From: Paraspadella gotoi
Taxonomy: Eukaryota > Chaetognatha
NCBI GenBank assembly: GCA_051294375.1
Contig: CM119265.1
Location: 25,382,297-25,446,296 of the forward strand
DNA length: 64,000 bases
Direction of reading: 5' to 3'
Made by a program: the position numbers and the translations under genes. Shown piece after piece: positions 19,351 to 33,836 of the stretch (position 1 is its first letter; each line of letters begins with the position of its first letter). A model generated the notes under the pieces. It did no database searches and was not told where the DNA came from. It worked only from the letters and a program-made list of their open reading frames with translations.

Positions 19351-22300
19351 GTATGAAAAAATCGTCACTCCGAGTCCTTTTCGCGAATAGGATGAAAGGT
19401 ACTATAGGCCACATCGTCATACATTTTTCTCTCGCGAGTCACGTCTGCACCATTTGTCTCTTTTCACATATTGCCGCTCATCATCCGCTTCATCATCGCG
19501 CTCACCACACCGCCGCTCTCAGCCAAATTGCCGCTCATCGACATGAGCCGTCACAATGGTCACCAATGCGCTCAGCAATACCGCTTTCAACCAATGCGCT
19601 CACAATGCGCTTTCTCCACTCCACAGTCGCTACTTTCTTTCCACCCACCTCCGCCGTTTAACCTTGCTCGTTTATCGAAATCACAACTCGAGTCTGAGTT
19701 AACGATTGAGACTTTGTGTTGGTTTTCCTTCGTTGTTGCTACGTTGTCGCCTTCTCTTCTCTCGCCCTCTGGCACGCTCGTTTTCGTTTCTCGGTTAGCA
19801 TTTTCGGGATAGTCGTTGGTGCTCTCGTTCGTACGTTGTTGTGCTTGTAGTTGCCTTGTGCGTCTGCTTCTTCTAGAGCCTCGTTCTTGCGCCTTCCTCT
19901 CTTTGCCACGTTGTCGCCTTCGTCGTCGCCTCTTAGTATCTCATTACTTTTTTCGTGTGTGTTGTTGTGCTGTTCTTCTCTTATCCACTCCACCCGGAAA
20001 CTCCTTTCCTTCCTCCGCGCCACTTCACAATGCATGACGCTCCACTTACACCTTCCCCGCTTTCGCAAAGAGACTCGAACCATTCGATCACCCTCGCCTT
20101 TGTGCTTTCGAATTCTTCTGTCGGCTGGGCCAGCGTTGGCGCGGTCAGCGAAGACAACGCGCTTTTTCGGCTCCAGCAGGCGGCGTCTACCTCGGATATG
20201 TCCGCCCAAAGCCGACAGTACCGAACCAGGACGCCTAGCAGGCCACTCCTCCAACACCGCAACACACCTTCATCTTAGCTCTGCCAAGCCCGCCAACATC
20301 ACCGCACCTGCTTCATCTCTTTAAGGTTTTCCTCTACACCATTTCTCTCTCTTCCGCGCCACTCTCTGGCCATCTTCATGGCGTCAGCACGAGCCAGAGC
20401 AGCAGCACGGCCACGCGACGAGAGAGACAGAAGCAGAGAGAGAGAGCAGAGAGACGACGAGAGAGAGAGACGAGAGCAGAGGAGAGACGAGCTGACGTGA
20501 CATAATCAGCCGCAGGATACATCCAGCGAGAGACTAGTGAGATTTACTCTCCCCACGGGAGCAACTCGTCTCAATCTCTTTCCCTCTCGCTCTCTCGTCT
20601 TCCACATTAAGCCGTTTCTTCCCTTTTTGCTCTCTCGCTACTCTCTTGATTTACTTTCTTTTCCTCACCGATTATTTCTCTCGGCTTTTCTTGATCGAAT
20701 TCTTTCGGCTTCCGACCAGCATTCCATCAAGAAATCGACGAAGAAATCAGCGCTGAGCCTGGCTGCGTATATACAGGAGACTTAAATATCCGTGCGGATC
20801 CGTCGGGCGGCCAAACAGCATTCCTGGCGACGGACATCGTGGGCACGTGAATCTCGTTTTGGGAGAACCCGCTGTGGAGAATCCCGAGTGTCGCGCGAGG
20901 ACATCCGCATCGGGCAGGAATCCCGCGTGGCAGGAATTCGTTGTGCGCGAGGAATCCGCCATGGAAGGCAAATCCCGTCGGAGAATCCCCAGCGTCGGGC
21001 AAGAATTCATGGGAGGACATTCTCGTGGGCGAGAACCCTGCTCGCGCGAGTCACATCCCGCTGCGAGGATCTCTTTGGGAGGAATTCCTTTGGACGCGCA
21101 CTCCCGCTCCCTGGCACCGGAACTCCCTTTCGGGCAGCACTCCCGCGTTGGGCAGCGACCGCGTGGGACGGAATCCTGTTGGGCAAGGATCCCAATTGAA
21201 CCCGATGTGGGAGGATCTGATGGGAGGACATCCCCGCGGCGCACGCCAATCCCCCGCCCGTGCGGCAGCCCATCATCTCTCTGGGCGCACGGACATGTGT
21301 CAAGGACATCCCGCCTGTGGGAGCGAATTTCATGAGGACGCGAATTTCCCATCCGGGCAGAACTCCCGCTCGTCGAGGAATCCTTGGGGAGGAATTTCCG
21401 TGTGGGAGGAATCCACGGGAGGAATTCCGCGTGGGAGGAACCCGTGTGGGAGGAATCCAGTTGGGAGGATCCCGTGTGGAGAAATACCACAGCCACCTCT
21501 GACATCACATCTTGTGCATCGGGCCATCGTGAAAGTATTTATACAGAATTGTACGTATCATAAAACATTCCCGCGGGATTTTACAGCATTAAAACTCATA
21601 TCTTACGCCATTTTTGACAGAATCTTAACGGCACCCGGCGCGCCATGTGAGAGGTATGAGATTAGCATTCGCCCAACAGATCTGAAAGATGTACAACATA
21701 AACGAAATACTACGGCATCCCACGGCAAGTTCTGACAGCATAGAAACGGCATCGTCTTTGTCTCCGAAATGGTCCTTGTTTAATAATTTTCCTCGAACCG
21801 TTAAAAAAGAAAAGAAACAAGAACGGAGATTCAAAATGTGTGTTGCGCCGGCAGTAACTTTATTATCGCCGTGTATTTCCGTGTATTTTCGAACATACTA
21901 GCAAGTTGAATAACGTCTTTATATTTTTATATAGTTTATAGTGAGAAATTATGATGAGATTTCAAAAAAAAACAAAGGCGGCCGCCTCGCATTCTTAAAT
22001 TTGAAGTTTATTCCTTTCGTTTACATGAGCAAACACTCGCGGGCGAGTAATGAGCGTTTTTAACGAACGGAACAGACGGACAGACATACCGACCGAGATC
22101 GAACTCGACCGACCGAAAAGTGACTTACAGAAGTGTGCTCGCGAGTATCGCGGCGCGACTTTAAAAATTGGTGAAGGATGAGGAAGATAATGTTGGATAA
22201 ACGGGGGTGATTTTCTTTTCAGCTTTCCTTCCCCGTTTTGTCGGGAAATTCGGTTCTGCGGCCGACGATTTCATTGTTGTTGTTGTTCTGGTTCTTTGAT

Positions 22301-23390
22301 GTTTTTTTTGTTAAAACGGTAGTTGTTAGATCCGGACCCGTACAATAGTTTGTTGTGTTGCTTGTTGTTTATTCTAAAATCGTCGTAAAAATATATATAG
22401 AAAACGATATTCTTCGCATACTTTTCATTCCGTTATTGTTCGAGGGGTGGGATGGAAGGCCTTGTTATTATCCCTTTTTTTCCTTTCTTTTCTCGTTGTC
22501 TTTTCTTTTTCTTTATTAATACTCTGTTTTTTTTCTTTTTTTTCTTTTCCTTTTCCCTCCTTTCTTTTCCTTTTCCTTCACCTTTTTTCATTTTGCTTTT
22601 CTTTCCTAGAGCGCCTTTTCTTTTCTTTTTCTTTAATCCTTTTTTTCTTTTTTTCCTTTTCTTGTTTCCTCCTTTTCTTTTATTTATTTTTTTGTCTTTT
22701 CACTTTTCTTTTCTTTCTTTATTTCTTTTTCTTTTCCTTCCTTTTCTTTTCTTTTTCTTTCATTTCTCCTTTCTTTTCCCCTCTTCCTTTTCCTTTGAGT
22801 CTTCTTTCTCTTATCTTCTTGCCTTTTCTATTATCTTTTTTATTTTTTTCCTTTTCTTTCTTTTTTTCCACTTGATAATCTTCTCTGCGTTATACTTAAA
22901 GATACAATTAAATGTGACGATTGACTTTACAATGGGGAGCTCTTGAGGAACAGTTCCAGGAATACTTTTTCTACAATTCTTTTTTTTTTTACAGCGTTCT
23001 AATTCTAACTCTTAAAAGTCTTTATATTTTCTTTTCCTCTTTTTCAAGAAACGTCTTCGTCTCTCATTCTTGTTCCTTGATCTTTTATCGTTTCTCAAAC
23101 TTTTTTCGTCTTTATAGCTGCCCAGATCCATTTTCGCCGATTTTTAGTTTCTTTTCGCTCCGTCAGTTCCCATCCCCGGTCGCCTATCTCGTTTTTTTTC
23201 ACACCGTTGTCAAAACGTTTTTAATTTTCGTGAACTCGACCGCATTGAGGTCCTCTCTCTCATCTCTCAGTCTCTGCTTATCTCTCCCGTGCTCAGTTCT
23301 CCGATCTCCTCTCTCTCTCTCTCTCTCTCTTCTCTTCTCTCTCTCTCTCTCTTCTCTCTCTCTGCTCTCTCTCTCTTCTCTCTCCCTTTT

Positions 23391-23568
23391 TCTTTTCCAT
23401 TTTTTCCATTTTTCATTCCATTTCCATTTCATGTTTTGTTTTTTTCCGTCGACGATCGCGATGTTGGATCAGGTGTTGATCTGAAAAATGGATCTTTATT
23501 TCCATTCGAAAGGAATAATTAGGCGGAAAAATGAATGTACAATGAGTCGTCGGTGGGTGAGGAAGGCC

Positions 23569-23651
<83 letters not shown>

Positions 23652-23742
23652 AATTTCCCCTCCAGGAGAGTTATTTTTGTTTACGGATTTAGAATAAAAA
23701 AACATATAGAATTAAAACAGGAAAGAATGAAGAGAGAGAGAG

Positions 23743-23804
<62 letters not shown>
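23391..23804. other. Spacer between R1 and F2
   Basis: About 180 bp of sequence found only here and at 43916-44329, then (GA)n (about 23571-23650), about 80 bp of AT-rich DNA and a second (GA)n (about 23733-23803). It joins the reverse copy to the next forward copy. The two spacers are identical. Confidence 0.8.
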
Positions 23805-23807
<3 letters not shown>

Positions 23808-26667
23808 ACCCGTTTCAACGTGGTTATATTATAAATTTAATTTTTTTTATAAAATGTAATTTTAAAATCTTTTTTTACGTGAGGATTAGTTTTTTCGGAT
23901 TATTTTAAAATCTCCAGTCGAGCATAAAAAACTTTTAGTCTTTATTAACGAATTCAAATTACATAATTATGGGTAATTTTCTTTCAGTTTTTTACTAAAT
24001 GATTTTGGCACTTTAAAACTTTAAATATTTAGTTTATATATTCTCAGATAAACATTAGTTTCTTTTAAGCGAAAATATACAAAAAGTTTTAGTGCGAAAG
24101 ATTTATTTTCGGGCAATGATTCAATTATTCAATAATTTAAATTATTTCCCGAAAATTATAATTTAATAAACGAGCTTCCTTCCGATTAACGCTCTTTTCC
24201 CTCGAGATCGGCCCTGCCAAAAGATAAACCCCAATGCGCCTCCGCCTTCCACACCCCCCCCTTTAGCGGGCTCCAGCAACAGCTGATTTTCCTTTTTCTT
24301 CTCCATCATATCGATGACTTAACTCCATCAGACCAACCAAGGGCTAATCTCGGATTCAACGCATCGACTTCCGAAAAGTCGCTCGAGTAATCAAGCTTCG
24401 CTTTACACCCGCTCTCTCGCTGCTTGCCTTTTCTTTCTTAGCGTTTAATTCTCATGAACTTAACCTCCCCCTTCGGCGCCCCCCACCGGGAACGCGCCCT
24501 ACTTTCCCTCTCCTCCCCCTCCCCCGCCGGTGCGCTTGTAATTAAGGAGAACGTTTAGCGCGCGCCAGAGGGCGAACCCCCCTCCACGGTTAACCCTCAT
24601 CTTCATTTGGTTGTCGCCTTGAGGCCGACAACCCCGAACGAAATTGTAAATTAAAGATTTATGTCTGTTTGTATTCTATTGTATTGTATTGTATTGTTTG
24701 TATTGTATTATATTGTATTGTATTGTATTATTTAGTCGCTCAAGATCCTCTCTTGATGATAAAATATCCGGAAAGTTGTTTTTTAAAATTGTTAAATGAT
24801 AAAAAGGAGAGCGAGCTTTTGGAGAGTTCTATTGTTTTTTTTCTAATTTTTATCCGATCTGCTGACAACAGATTCCGACACTATTCCACTTTGTCGGTCC
24901 GTCGGTCCACAACCGAATATTTTCGGTAGTCACTCACATCACCTCAGAATATCGAATATGATAAATTATGCAAAAAAATTTGAATTCCGTCCGTCTTTCT
25001 ATCTGTCTGTCTAAATTAATTAATTATCCGATCAGCTAATTATGCTTATATCGTGTGCAGGTCCAATCATTGTTTCTCGAACTTTTTATATTTTCAGATT
25101 TATTTGTTTTATATGTCATTTAAACTTCTTTTTCATACAATTCTATCCTTCCTTTGTCTTCTTTTTTTCTATTTGCGATTTTCGCGAGATTACCTCCCCC
25201 CTTCCACTCCTCTCCTCAACTTGCCCCCCCCCTCCTGTCTGGATTTTTCACCTAACGATCCTTCAACAAAGAAAGTCTCCTTTTGCCAAAAAAACATTTT
25301 CTTTATTTTTTTTCCACTCAAATTCTCCATTTTACTTTCTTTGTTCTTTTCTTTAATATTTATTAGTTCTTTTATTAATAAAAGTTTTCTGTATTTATCT
25401 AATCTTAGCTAAGATGTCATGTATTTTTTTTTTGTTGTTAGTTTTTGTTTGTTGCGTGGTTGAAATGTTTATTTATTTATATTTTATAATTATATATATA
25501 TATATATATATTTATATTTACTATTTATATTATATTATGATATAATTTATAATTTATAAAAAAATGTAAGAAACATTTTATAAAAAAAAACAGAAAACAG
25601 CCAGAAAAATACACAAAAAACACAGCTCAGAACACAACACAAAACCCAAAACGGAAAAAAGGGGAAAACAATTTGGTAAAAATTAGGAAAAAATCCCTAA
25701 ATGAAGAGGATTTATGTTTTTTCCCGGCAGATGGTCGTCGGTCGATCCCTGACTTTGGGTTCGGTGCCATTGAAAGTTGAGCAAGCTTTTGCGCTATGAA
25801 TCCAGACTTTGTAACCTTAACACGAAAATTTTCTAATATCCTGGAACCAAGCTATTTGTAAGATAGTTTTAAACTTTAGCTGGCACGATGCCAATGCTTT
25901 CGACGCCATTTAAAATGTTAAGCAAGCCGTTGACCTCTTTAACCATTCTGCAGCTTTCCGTCCTTATTAAGCAAGCTTTGACGCCATTTAAATTAGAAGC
26001 AAGCTTTTAACTCCATGTTAAGCAAGTTTTTATCGGATTAAGTTTGAAACTTAAAAGTCGTGAAAGCGGACGATCCAAAACAGGCTTTCGAAGGATCAAC
26101 GCCCAGAAACAGGTCAGGAGTCATCCGACATCTTTAACACCCGGCGCCTCACGCCTGGCGCCGGCGCATTCAGTTTGATGGTTGTTGTGTGGGAATCGAG
26201 CGCCGAGAGGTTGCTCCGGTGCAAAGGCAAGTTGAGACTTGCCAGTGTAAGAGGCGATAACACCCGAGGTTGGCGCATTGCGTGGGGCGGGTGAGTTCAC
26301 TTCGGTCACAATGCCGCCGCGCCGCCGCCGCAGTCGCCGCCGCCGTCGCAGCGACGCCATTCATCGACTTTCTATGCAAACATCGGAATAATTTCTTGGG
26401 TCGTCGTCGTCGCGTCGTCGTCATTTTCCCGTCTGGAGTTGACGTAGATATCATTTTTAATAAGTCATTTTTTTCTCGTGTTTATTGATAAACTTTTCAT
26501 CATTAATTCATCGCAAGGTTGTCGGTCCGGTCGCGTCGTCGTCGGTCGTTCGTCGTCGTCGGTCATTTTTTCTTCATAATCATCTTTTTGCTTTGTTTGT
26601 AAACGATTCGTGAAAAGAAAACATGAATTATTTTTCTGTCCTGCCAAGGGAGAGGAGAGAGAGGAGA

Positions 26668-26722
<55 letters not shown>

Positions 26723-29700
26723 GAAGAGAGAGAGAGGAGAGAGAGGAGAGGAGAGAGAGAGAGAGAAGAAGTTGTTTTCTTCGCGCTTTTCATTTTCCAG
26801 AGGTGAAAAGAAAAATCAGAAATGAATTGAAATAAAGGAAATTTGTTCTTTTTTTGTTCTCTGGTTGTTTTGATTTGTCAGTTTTCTATATTTTTCCCCT
26901 CTGTTGGCGATTTTAGTTTTGTTCCGTTTTCTGAGAGGCCTTGTTTTGTTTTCTTTTTTCCCTTTTCGTGTCCAACGCTCTGTAATCGTTTGCGATTTTT
27001 TAATGGATGTGTTGCTTTTTAAAGTTTCACGACGATGGTTCAGTGATGTAGGTAAGTTTAGTAGAACGAAATCAACTTTAGATTTTATTTCCTTTGCCAA
27101 TTAAACTTTTACCGTTTTCCATTTTGTCTCATTTGTTTTTCGAGGTTCCTGTTTTTCTTTTCCTGTGCCTCCTTGTTTTGTTTGGCCTCTCATTCACATT
27201 TCTTTTCCACCTCACGAATTTCGTCTCCGTGAATCGAAATCTTTTTTTTTTAGTTTCGATTCTGAAGGAGAATTTGGTTTTGAATCATGAAGGTGAATGT
27301 TGGTAAATGAAAGTTAAAATAAACAGGAATGGTAAATGATAAATAATACATGATAAAAAATACAAAAAAGTAAACAGTGACATTTCTTTAATTTTTTTTT
27401 TTTGTTTCCTAAAATTGAGTTGTGAATTTTAGACTTCGGAATCGTGGTTGAGTAACACTATAAGTTTCCCACCTTTTTTTGGTCCGGTCTGTCGTCGGTC
27501 GGTTGGTATAATCTGTTTTGTCGGTCTATCACACTTACGTAAAAATTCATAAATTTGCCTATAGTTGACGATTGCTCATTGGGGTTTTAAAAAGCGCATG
27601 TCATGTAATGTAGCTTCATTTCCAGAAATACTATGATTAGCACACATTTGAATTACCGTTCTGTATTATATCTCGTCTTCAATTTAACGATTAATGATTA
27701 ATTTAATTTTTTTAGCGAAACATTTTTCCCCTATTACTCACCCTCTTTAACTTTTCTTCTGTTTCTCTTACCTTTTCACTTTCCTCTCATCCTTACTTCA
27801 CTTTTTTCCTCAAAAACTAATCTCCTCGTCTCATTTAAGAAATACGTTAGTTTCCGCCCGTCTATATTTCTTCTCTTCTTTTTTCCACTTTTAGTTTTCG
27901 ATATTCAAACGGATCGAGGCGTCAATCGTCGTCGTTGCGTCGTCACCGTCGTCGTCATCGAGTCGTCGTCACGTCGTCAACCCGCATTATATGTTTCTTT
28001 TCCCTCGAATCTCATCTGTCTTATCTTCCATGGCTCTCTCCTTCGTCTTTAATAACTTTACCCTGCTCTTCTACCAACGTCAAACGCACTTCCGTGTCCT
28101 TCCCATGCAATCTTTGACTTTGTCTTCAACTTTGTGTCCTTCCCACAGGAGCTTTCCCTATGTCCTCCAAACGAAATCCTTTTTCCATGTTTTCTACCTA
28201 CATCTTTTTGTTCCTATAGACTCTTGAGCTATAGAGTAATAGAGGCAGGTGGACAGTCCTATACAATATAACCTCTTGTCCTTCTCCTTTTCCTTGTCCT
28301 CCTCCCATTTCACAACTCTTGTCTTCTCCTTATCTTGTCCTCTCCCATTCACACCTCTGTCTCCACCTCAATTTCCTGTCCTCATTTTCCTTGTCCCCCG
28401 CGTTCTCGATTATTGATGGCATTGGCGCCAGAGGAACCCGGACCATTCTGTATCAACTTTGCACGGACTCATCATAACCTGAATAACAGGAGACAGGGTT
28501 TCATAGCGAATAAGATTTCTAGCGTTGATTGTGTATGAAATAAAAGAACACTTTGGTACAATGTAACTGTGTACATACTGAGTGGCAGTTTTTAAAACAA
28601 GAAGTTTTTATTGGTTTGACAATTTAATAGTGTTCAAACTTGTCACGGAAACAACTTGACGTTTATGAGGAGTTTAATAAACTATTACCCTATCTAATAC
28701 TCTTAAGTGGGAGGTTCTTTTATATAATTGAAAATTTATTCATTAATGTTATAACACTTCATTGAATATGAAGCCCCGGAATTAGGGTGTTAATAGACCT
28801 AGTGTGTGAGAAGAGTAAATTGACAAGCTCGTTGGTCCTGTTATTAATCCAACATAGCCTTTATAAGGCAGATGCTTATTTATTATAATTTATGGAATAA
28901 TTCTCTTTAATTGATTGTAACAATATCAGAGCATCCCTCATCGAATTATTTTTTCGCTTCTGTTTTAGTCAAAGAAGATTCTGTCTCCGCTTTATCGAAA
29001 GAGTAAGGCAATTAGATAAGTTTCGAGGGTGGAGTAAGGTTAGCATTGTTTACGAAGGTAACCTATTTTTTTTTGACAAAGCGGAATTGGACGTTGTAAA
29101 GGAAGTGAAGAGAACGAATCATGTTTGAAGGTAGAAAAAGAAAAAAGAGAAGAAGAAAGAAATATGTTGAAACGGTAGGGGGCGACGGTCGACGTCGGGA
29201 CACGCCCATTTGTCAGGCGGTCGGAACGACGCGTATCTCGTCCCGTCCGGGAAAATATTTCGTCTTTTTTTATTCGAATTTAAAAATTCTGTTTATTTAG
29301 AGAGAGGAGAGAGAGAGCGAGAGAGAGGAGAGCGAAGACGATAGAGAGAGAAAGGAGAAAGAGAGAGAGAGGAGCCAGAGAGAGAGGAGACGAGAGAGGA
29401 GAGAGATGGAGAGAGAGGCGAGAGAGGAGAGAGAGAGCAGAGAGAGGAGAGGACTCAAGGGTCAGTTCACGAAAAATAAACGTGAAACATGTTGAAAAAA
29501 AGGAAAGGGGGAAGTGAGGACTGAGGAGAGAAAGAAACAAAAATCGGGAAAATGATTGAGTATTAAAGACGAAAAAAGTTTAGAAGATTAAAGAAAGAAA
29601 GAAAGGAGACAGACTGTTTTGAAAAGAGGGAAAGAATATAAAGACTTTTAGGAGTTAGAATTAGAACGCTGTAAAAATAAAAGAATTGTAGAAAAAGTAT

Positions 29701-31939
29701 TCCTGGAACTGTTCCTCAGGAGCTCCCATTTAAAGTTCTAATCGTCACATTAATTTGATATCTTTAATATCAAGCCAAGAGAGAGATATCAAGTGGAAAA
29801 AAAAAAAAGAAAAGGAAAAAGAAAAAGGAAAAGGAAAAGAGAAGTGACAGAAATAGAAAGAGAAAAGACAAAGAAAAAGACAAAGAAGAAAGATAAAGAA
29901 AAGGAAAAGAAAAAGAAAATAAAAGAAGGAGAAAAGAAAAAGAAAAAAAGAAAAAAGGATTAAAGAAAAAGAAAAGAAAAGGAGAAAAGAAAAAGCAAAA
30001 GAAAAAAGGATTAAAGAAAAAGAAAAGAAAAGGAGGAAAGAAAAAAGAGAAAAAAAAAAGCGATTAAGAAAAGAAAGAACGGAGGAAAAGAAAAGGAAAA
30101 AGGAAAAAAAGGCCTTCCTCACCCTCGAACAAAAACGAATGAAAAGGTGAGAAATCGTTTTAATATATATTTTTACGACGATTTTAGAAATAACAAAAGC
30201 ACACAACATTGTACGGCCGACAACAACTACTTAAACAAAAAAAAACATCAACAACCAGAACAAACAACAAACAATGGAAAATGTCGGCCGCAGAACCGAA
30301 TTTCCCGACAAACGGGAAAGGAAAGCTGAAAAGAATCACCCCGTTTATCCAATATCTTCCTCAGTCCCTTCACCCAATTTTTTTAAGTCGCGCGCGGCGA
30401 GTACTTCCGAGCAACTCTGTAAGTCATTTCGGTCGGTCGATCGATCGGTCGGTATTTCTGTCGCGTCTGTCCGTCGTTAAGAACTCTCAAATTACTCGGC
30501 CGCAGTTTGGTTGCTCATTTGTTAACACAGGAATAACCTCAAATTAAGAGACTGCGAGCGCCGCCTTTTGTTTTTTTTGAAGAAATCTCAATAATTTTCA
30601 TATAACTATAAAAAATAAAAGACGTTATTCCAATGCAGTAGTGTCGAAAATACACGGGAAATACACGGAAAAAAGTTACTGCGGCGCACACACACATTGA
30701 ATCTCCGTTCTTGTTTTTTCTTTTTTAAGGTCGAGGGATTTTAAAAGGACCATTTCGGAGAACAGACGATGCCGTTTATGCTGTCAGATGCCGTGGATGC
30801 CGGTAGTATTTCGTTTAATGTTGTCACATTCTTTCAGATGTTGGCGAATGCTAATTTATACTTTCATGGCGCCGGGTGCCGTAAGATTCGTCAAATGTGC
30901 GTAAGATATGATTAAGCGTAAGATCCGGGAATGTTTTATGATACCGTACAATTCTGATAAATACTTTCAGATGCGCCAGATGCCACAAGATGTGATGTCA
31001 GAGGTGGCTGTGGTATTTCTCCCCACACGGGATTCCTCCCCAACTGGATTCCTCCCACACGGGATTCCTCCCACGCTGGGATCCTCCCCGTGGGATTCCT
31101 CCCACACGGAATTCCTTCCCAAGGAATTCCTCCCACACGGGGAATTCCTCCCCATGGAATTCCCTCCATAAAAATTCCTCCCACACGGAATTCCTCCCAC
31201 ACAGATTCCTCCCAAAGAATTCCTCCACGCGGACTTCCTCCCACACGGATTCCTCCCATGCAGGATTCCTCCCACATCGGTTCCTTGGATTCTCCCAACA
31301 GGCATTCCTCCACGCGGGATTCCTCCCACGCGGGATTCCTCCAAAAGAATTCCCACACGGATTCCTCCCAAGGAATCCTCCCAAAGGAATTCCTCCCGCA
31401 CGCGGATTCCTCCCACACGGGGTTCTCCCACAGAATTCCTCCCATGGAATTCCTCCCAACGCGGGATTCCTCCCATACGGATTCCTCCCATGCGGGATTT
31501 CCTCCACACGGAATTCCTCACGCGGGATTCCTCCCATGCGGGATTCTCCCACACGGGATTCCTCCACACGGGATTCCTCCAAACGATTCCTCCACGGAAT
31601 TCCTCCCAGGATGCTGGTTTTGCGCCCCGCGACTCGCCACGATATTTAGTCTCCTTTATACCAGCCAGGCTCAGGCCTATTTTCTCCGTCATTCTCTGAT
31701 GGAATTGCGTGTTGGAAGCCAGAAGAATTCGATCCAAGAATAAATCCGAGAGAAATAAATTTGAGAAAAAAATAAATCAGGAGATAGCGAGAACAAAAAA
31801 GGGGAAGAAAGGCTTAATGGGGAAAGACAAGAGGGGCGGAACAGAAAATATGGACATTGTCCCGTGGAAATAAATCTCACTATCTCTCGCTAGTTATTTC
31901 TCGCTGATTTATTTTCATTTCCTCCCTCTCTCTCTCTCT

Positions 31940-31971
<32 letters not shown>

Positions 31972-33141
31972 TCCATCTCCTCTCTCTCTCTCTACCCATC
32001 GAAGGATTCAAATCCCAAGAGTAAATTTTAGAAAACCTTAAAAATAAACACGGGTTCCGCTTGGCACTAAGATAACTGTTTGGGTATGGACCTGCTTAGG
32101 CTGTCGAGCTCTCGGCTTGCGGAGATATCGAGTAGACCCGCCTGCTGAGGCCAATAGAGACCGTTTTTGGGCCTACCCGCGGCCAACGCTGGCCAGCGAG
32201 AAAATTCTGAAGACAACAAGGCGGAGGTATCGAATTGATTCGTCCTCTTTCAAAGCTGGGGGGGGAGAGGGGGGGATGTAGTGGGCGTGGCGATCATGTG
32301 AGTCGAAGAAGGAAACGGATTTCCCGGGTAGATGGAAAGAAAACAGCGACAAAACAACAACACCAAAAAAGTAAACTAAACGACGACGACGACAACGGAA
32401 AGAGAGGAAGGGCGGCAAGAAAACGACAGAAACAACAAACACTACAACAACAACAACTACAACAAAACCAACAACAAAATGCTAACGAAAACAGAACGCT
32501 CCAACGAAAACAGAAGCGACACGACAACGACGCAAGGGAAAACAACAACAAAAGTCTCATCGTTAAAACTCAGACTTCATTGGATCGGATAAACGAGCAG
32601 TTAAACGGGGAGGGGGGAAAAGAAATAGCGACTGTGGAGTGGAGAGCGGCATTGTGAGCAGCATTGGTGAGCGGTATTGGTGAGCGGCATTGGTGAACCG
32701 GCATTGTGAGCGATTGATGAGCGGCATTGGTGAGAGGCCTTGGTGAGGCGCATTGTGAGCGGCATTGATGAGCGGCATATGTGGAAAGTAAAGGTGGAAC
32801 GTGATCGAGAAAAAAGTGATGAGATGTGCCTATATACCTTTCATCCATTCGCGAAAAAGACAATGACGATTTTTCATCTCCACGCTCAATTTTCTATCTC
32901 CCACTTAATTTTCCATCTCCTACCTCAATTTCCATTCCCACCTTAATTTTCCATCTCCACCTCATTTCCATCTCCTACTCAATGTTCCATCTCCACCTCA
33001 ATTTCCATCTCCCACCCTCAATTTTCATCTCCACCTCATTTTTCCATCTTCTACTCCAATTTTTCCATCTCCCACCTCAATTTTCCATCTCCTACTCATT
33101 TTCCATTCCCCCTCATTCCGATCCCACTAATTTTCCATCTC

Positions 33142-33166
33142 NNNNNNNNNNNNNNNNNNNNNNNNN
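33142..33166. other. Assembly gap (25 N)
   Basis: Inside the 20-bp minisatellite. The fixed 25-base length suggests a gap of unknown size. Confidence 1.
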
Positions 33167-33299
33167 CCACCTCAATTTTCCATCTCCCACCTCTATTTTC
33201 CATCTCCCACCTCAATTTTCCATCTCCCAACTCTAATATTTCATCCCCCACCTAAAATTTTTATCTCCCACCGCAAGAGACCCGAAGCTTCGACTTTTT

Positions 33300-33699
33300 T
33301 TAAGGAAAAAAAAAACCTTTTTAACGAAAACTGGTTCGTCATTTTTCAAAGACGAAAGACGATATATCGGATATAACGATGCAAAAACCAATTTTTTTGG
33401 TCTCTTCTTTCATTGGCCGACAACCGACTGGCGGGTTAATTCATTGGTCAATTGATAAATTTGACGATTACACCGAATTGAAAAACCGCAAAATCTTTAA
33501 TACCTAATACTAATACTACTAATAAAATTCTAAATACCTAATACTATGAAATTATTTTTCACTGACCTAATGACATCTATAATGTTTAATGTACATTTTT
33601 ACGATATATAAAATTATTATTTACGGACCAAAGTCAATGACAAAATAAACTTTTTTGAGATCGCTGACGATTTCGCTCTCGCCGTCGATGGGTCGTGGC
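33300..33699. other. AT-rich spacer in the distal unit
   Basis: Single-copy AT-rich DNA containing GATATATCGGATATA near 33360. It is repeated in F3 and reversed in R1/R2. No gene is supported. Confidence 0.5.
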
Positions 33700-33836
33700 G
33701 ACAATGAAGCCGCTGCAGTTGCTCCTGCAGTCGCCGCTGCAGTCGCCGCCGCAGTCCCCGCTGCAGTCGACGCTGCAGTCGCCCCTGCAGTCGCCTCTGC
33801 AGTCGACGCTGCAGTCGCCGCTGCAGTCGCCGCCGA
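33700..33836. repeat. 12-bp minisatellite GCCGCTGCAGTC
   Basis: About 11 units of GCCGCTGCAGTC with variants (CCCCTGCAGTC, GACGCTGCAGTC). Because 12 is a multiple of 3, each frame reads a 4-residue period: Ala/Val on plus (33655-33915) and Ala/Thr on minus (33621-33983). Counterparts: 54097-54235, and reversed at about 18310-18460 and 38825-38980. The frames are broken in those copies, so a real Ala-rich protein is not supported. Confidence 0.9.

Larger units (their letters stand above)
15569..23390 (-). repeat. Reverse copy R1 of the large repeated locus
   Basis: Reverse-complement copy of the distal part of the unit. It starts with (TAGA)n (the reverse of the F3 end at 56690-56830) and runs back through the G-rich tract, inverted repeat, 12-, 20-, 13- and 16-bp minisatellites, dispersed repeat b and the polypurine tract (now pyrimidine). 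It ends in a CT tract that matches the (GA)n at 11914-12009. 15569-16713 and 18980-23390 are base-identical to R2, while 16714-18979 differs by many small indels. Confidence 0.9.

Noticed and set aside
20747-21735. Overlapping frames of 253 (-) and 264 (+) codons
   Set aside because: They lie in the scrambled 16-bp array of R1, are exactly repeated in R2 as part of the identical block, and have no recognisable domain.
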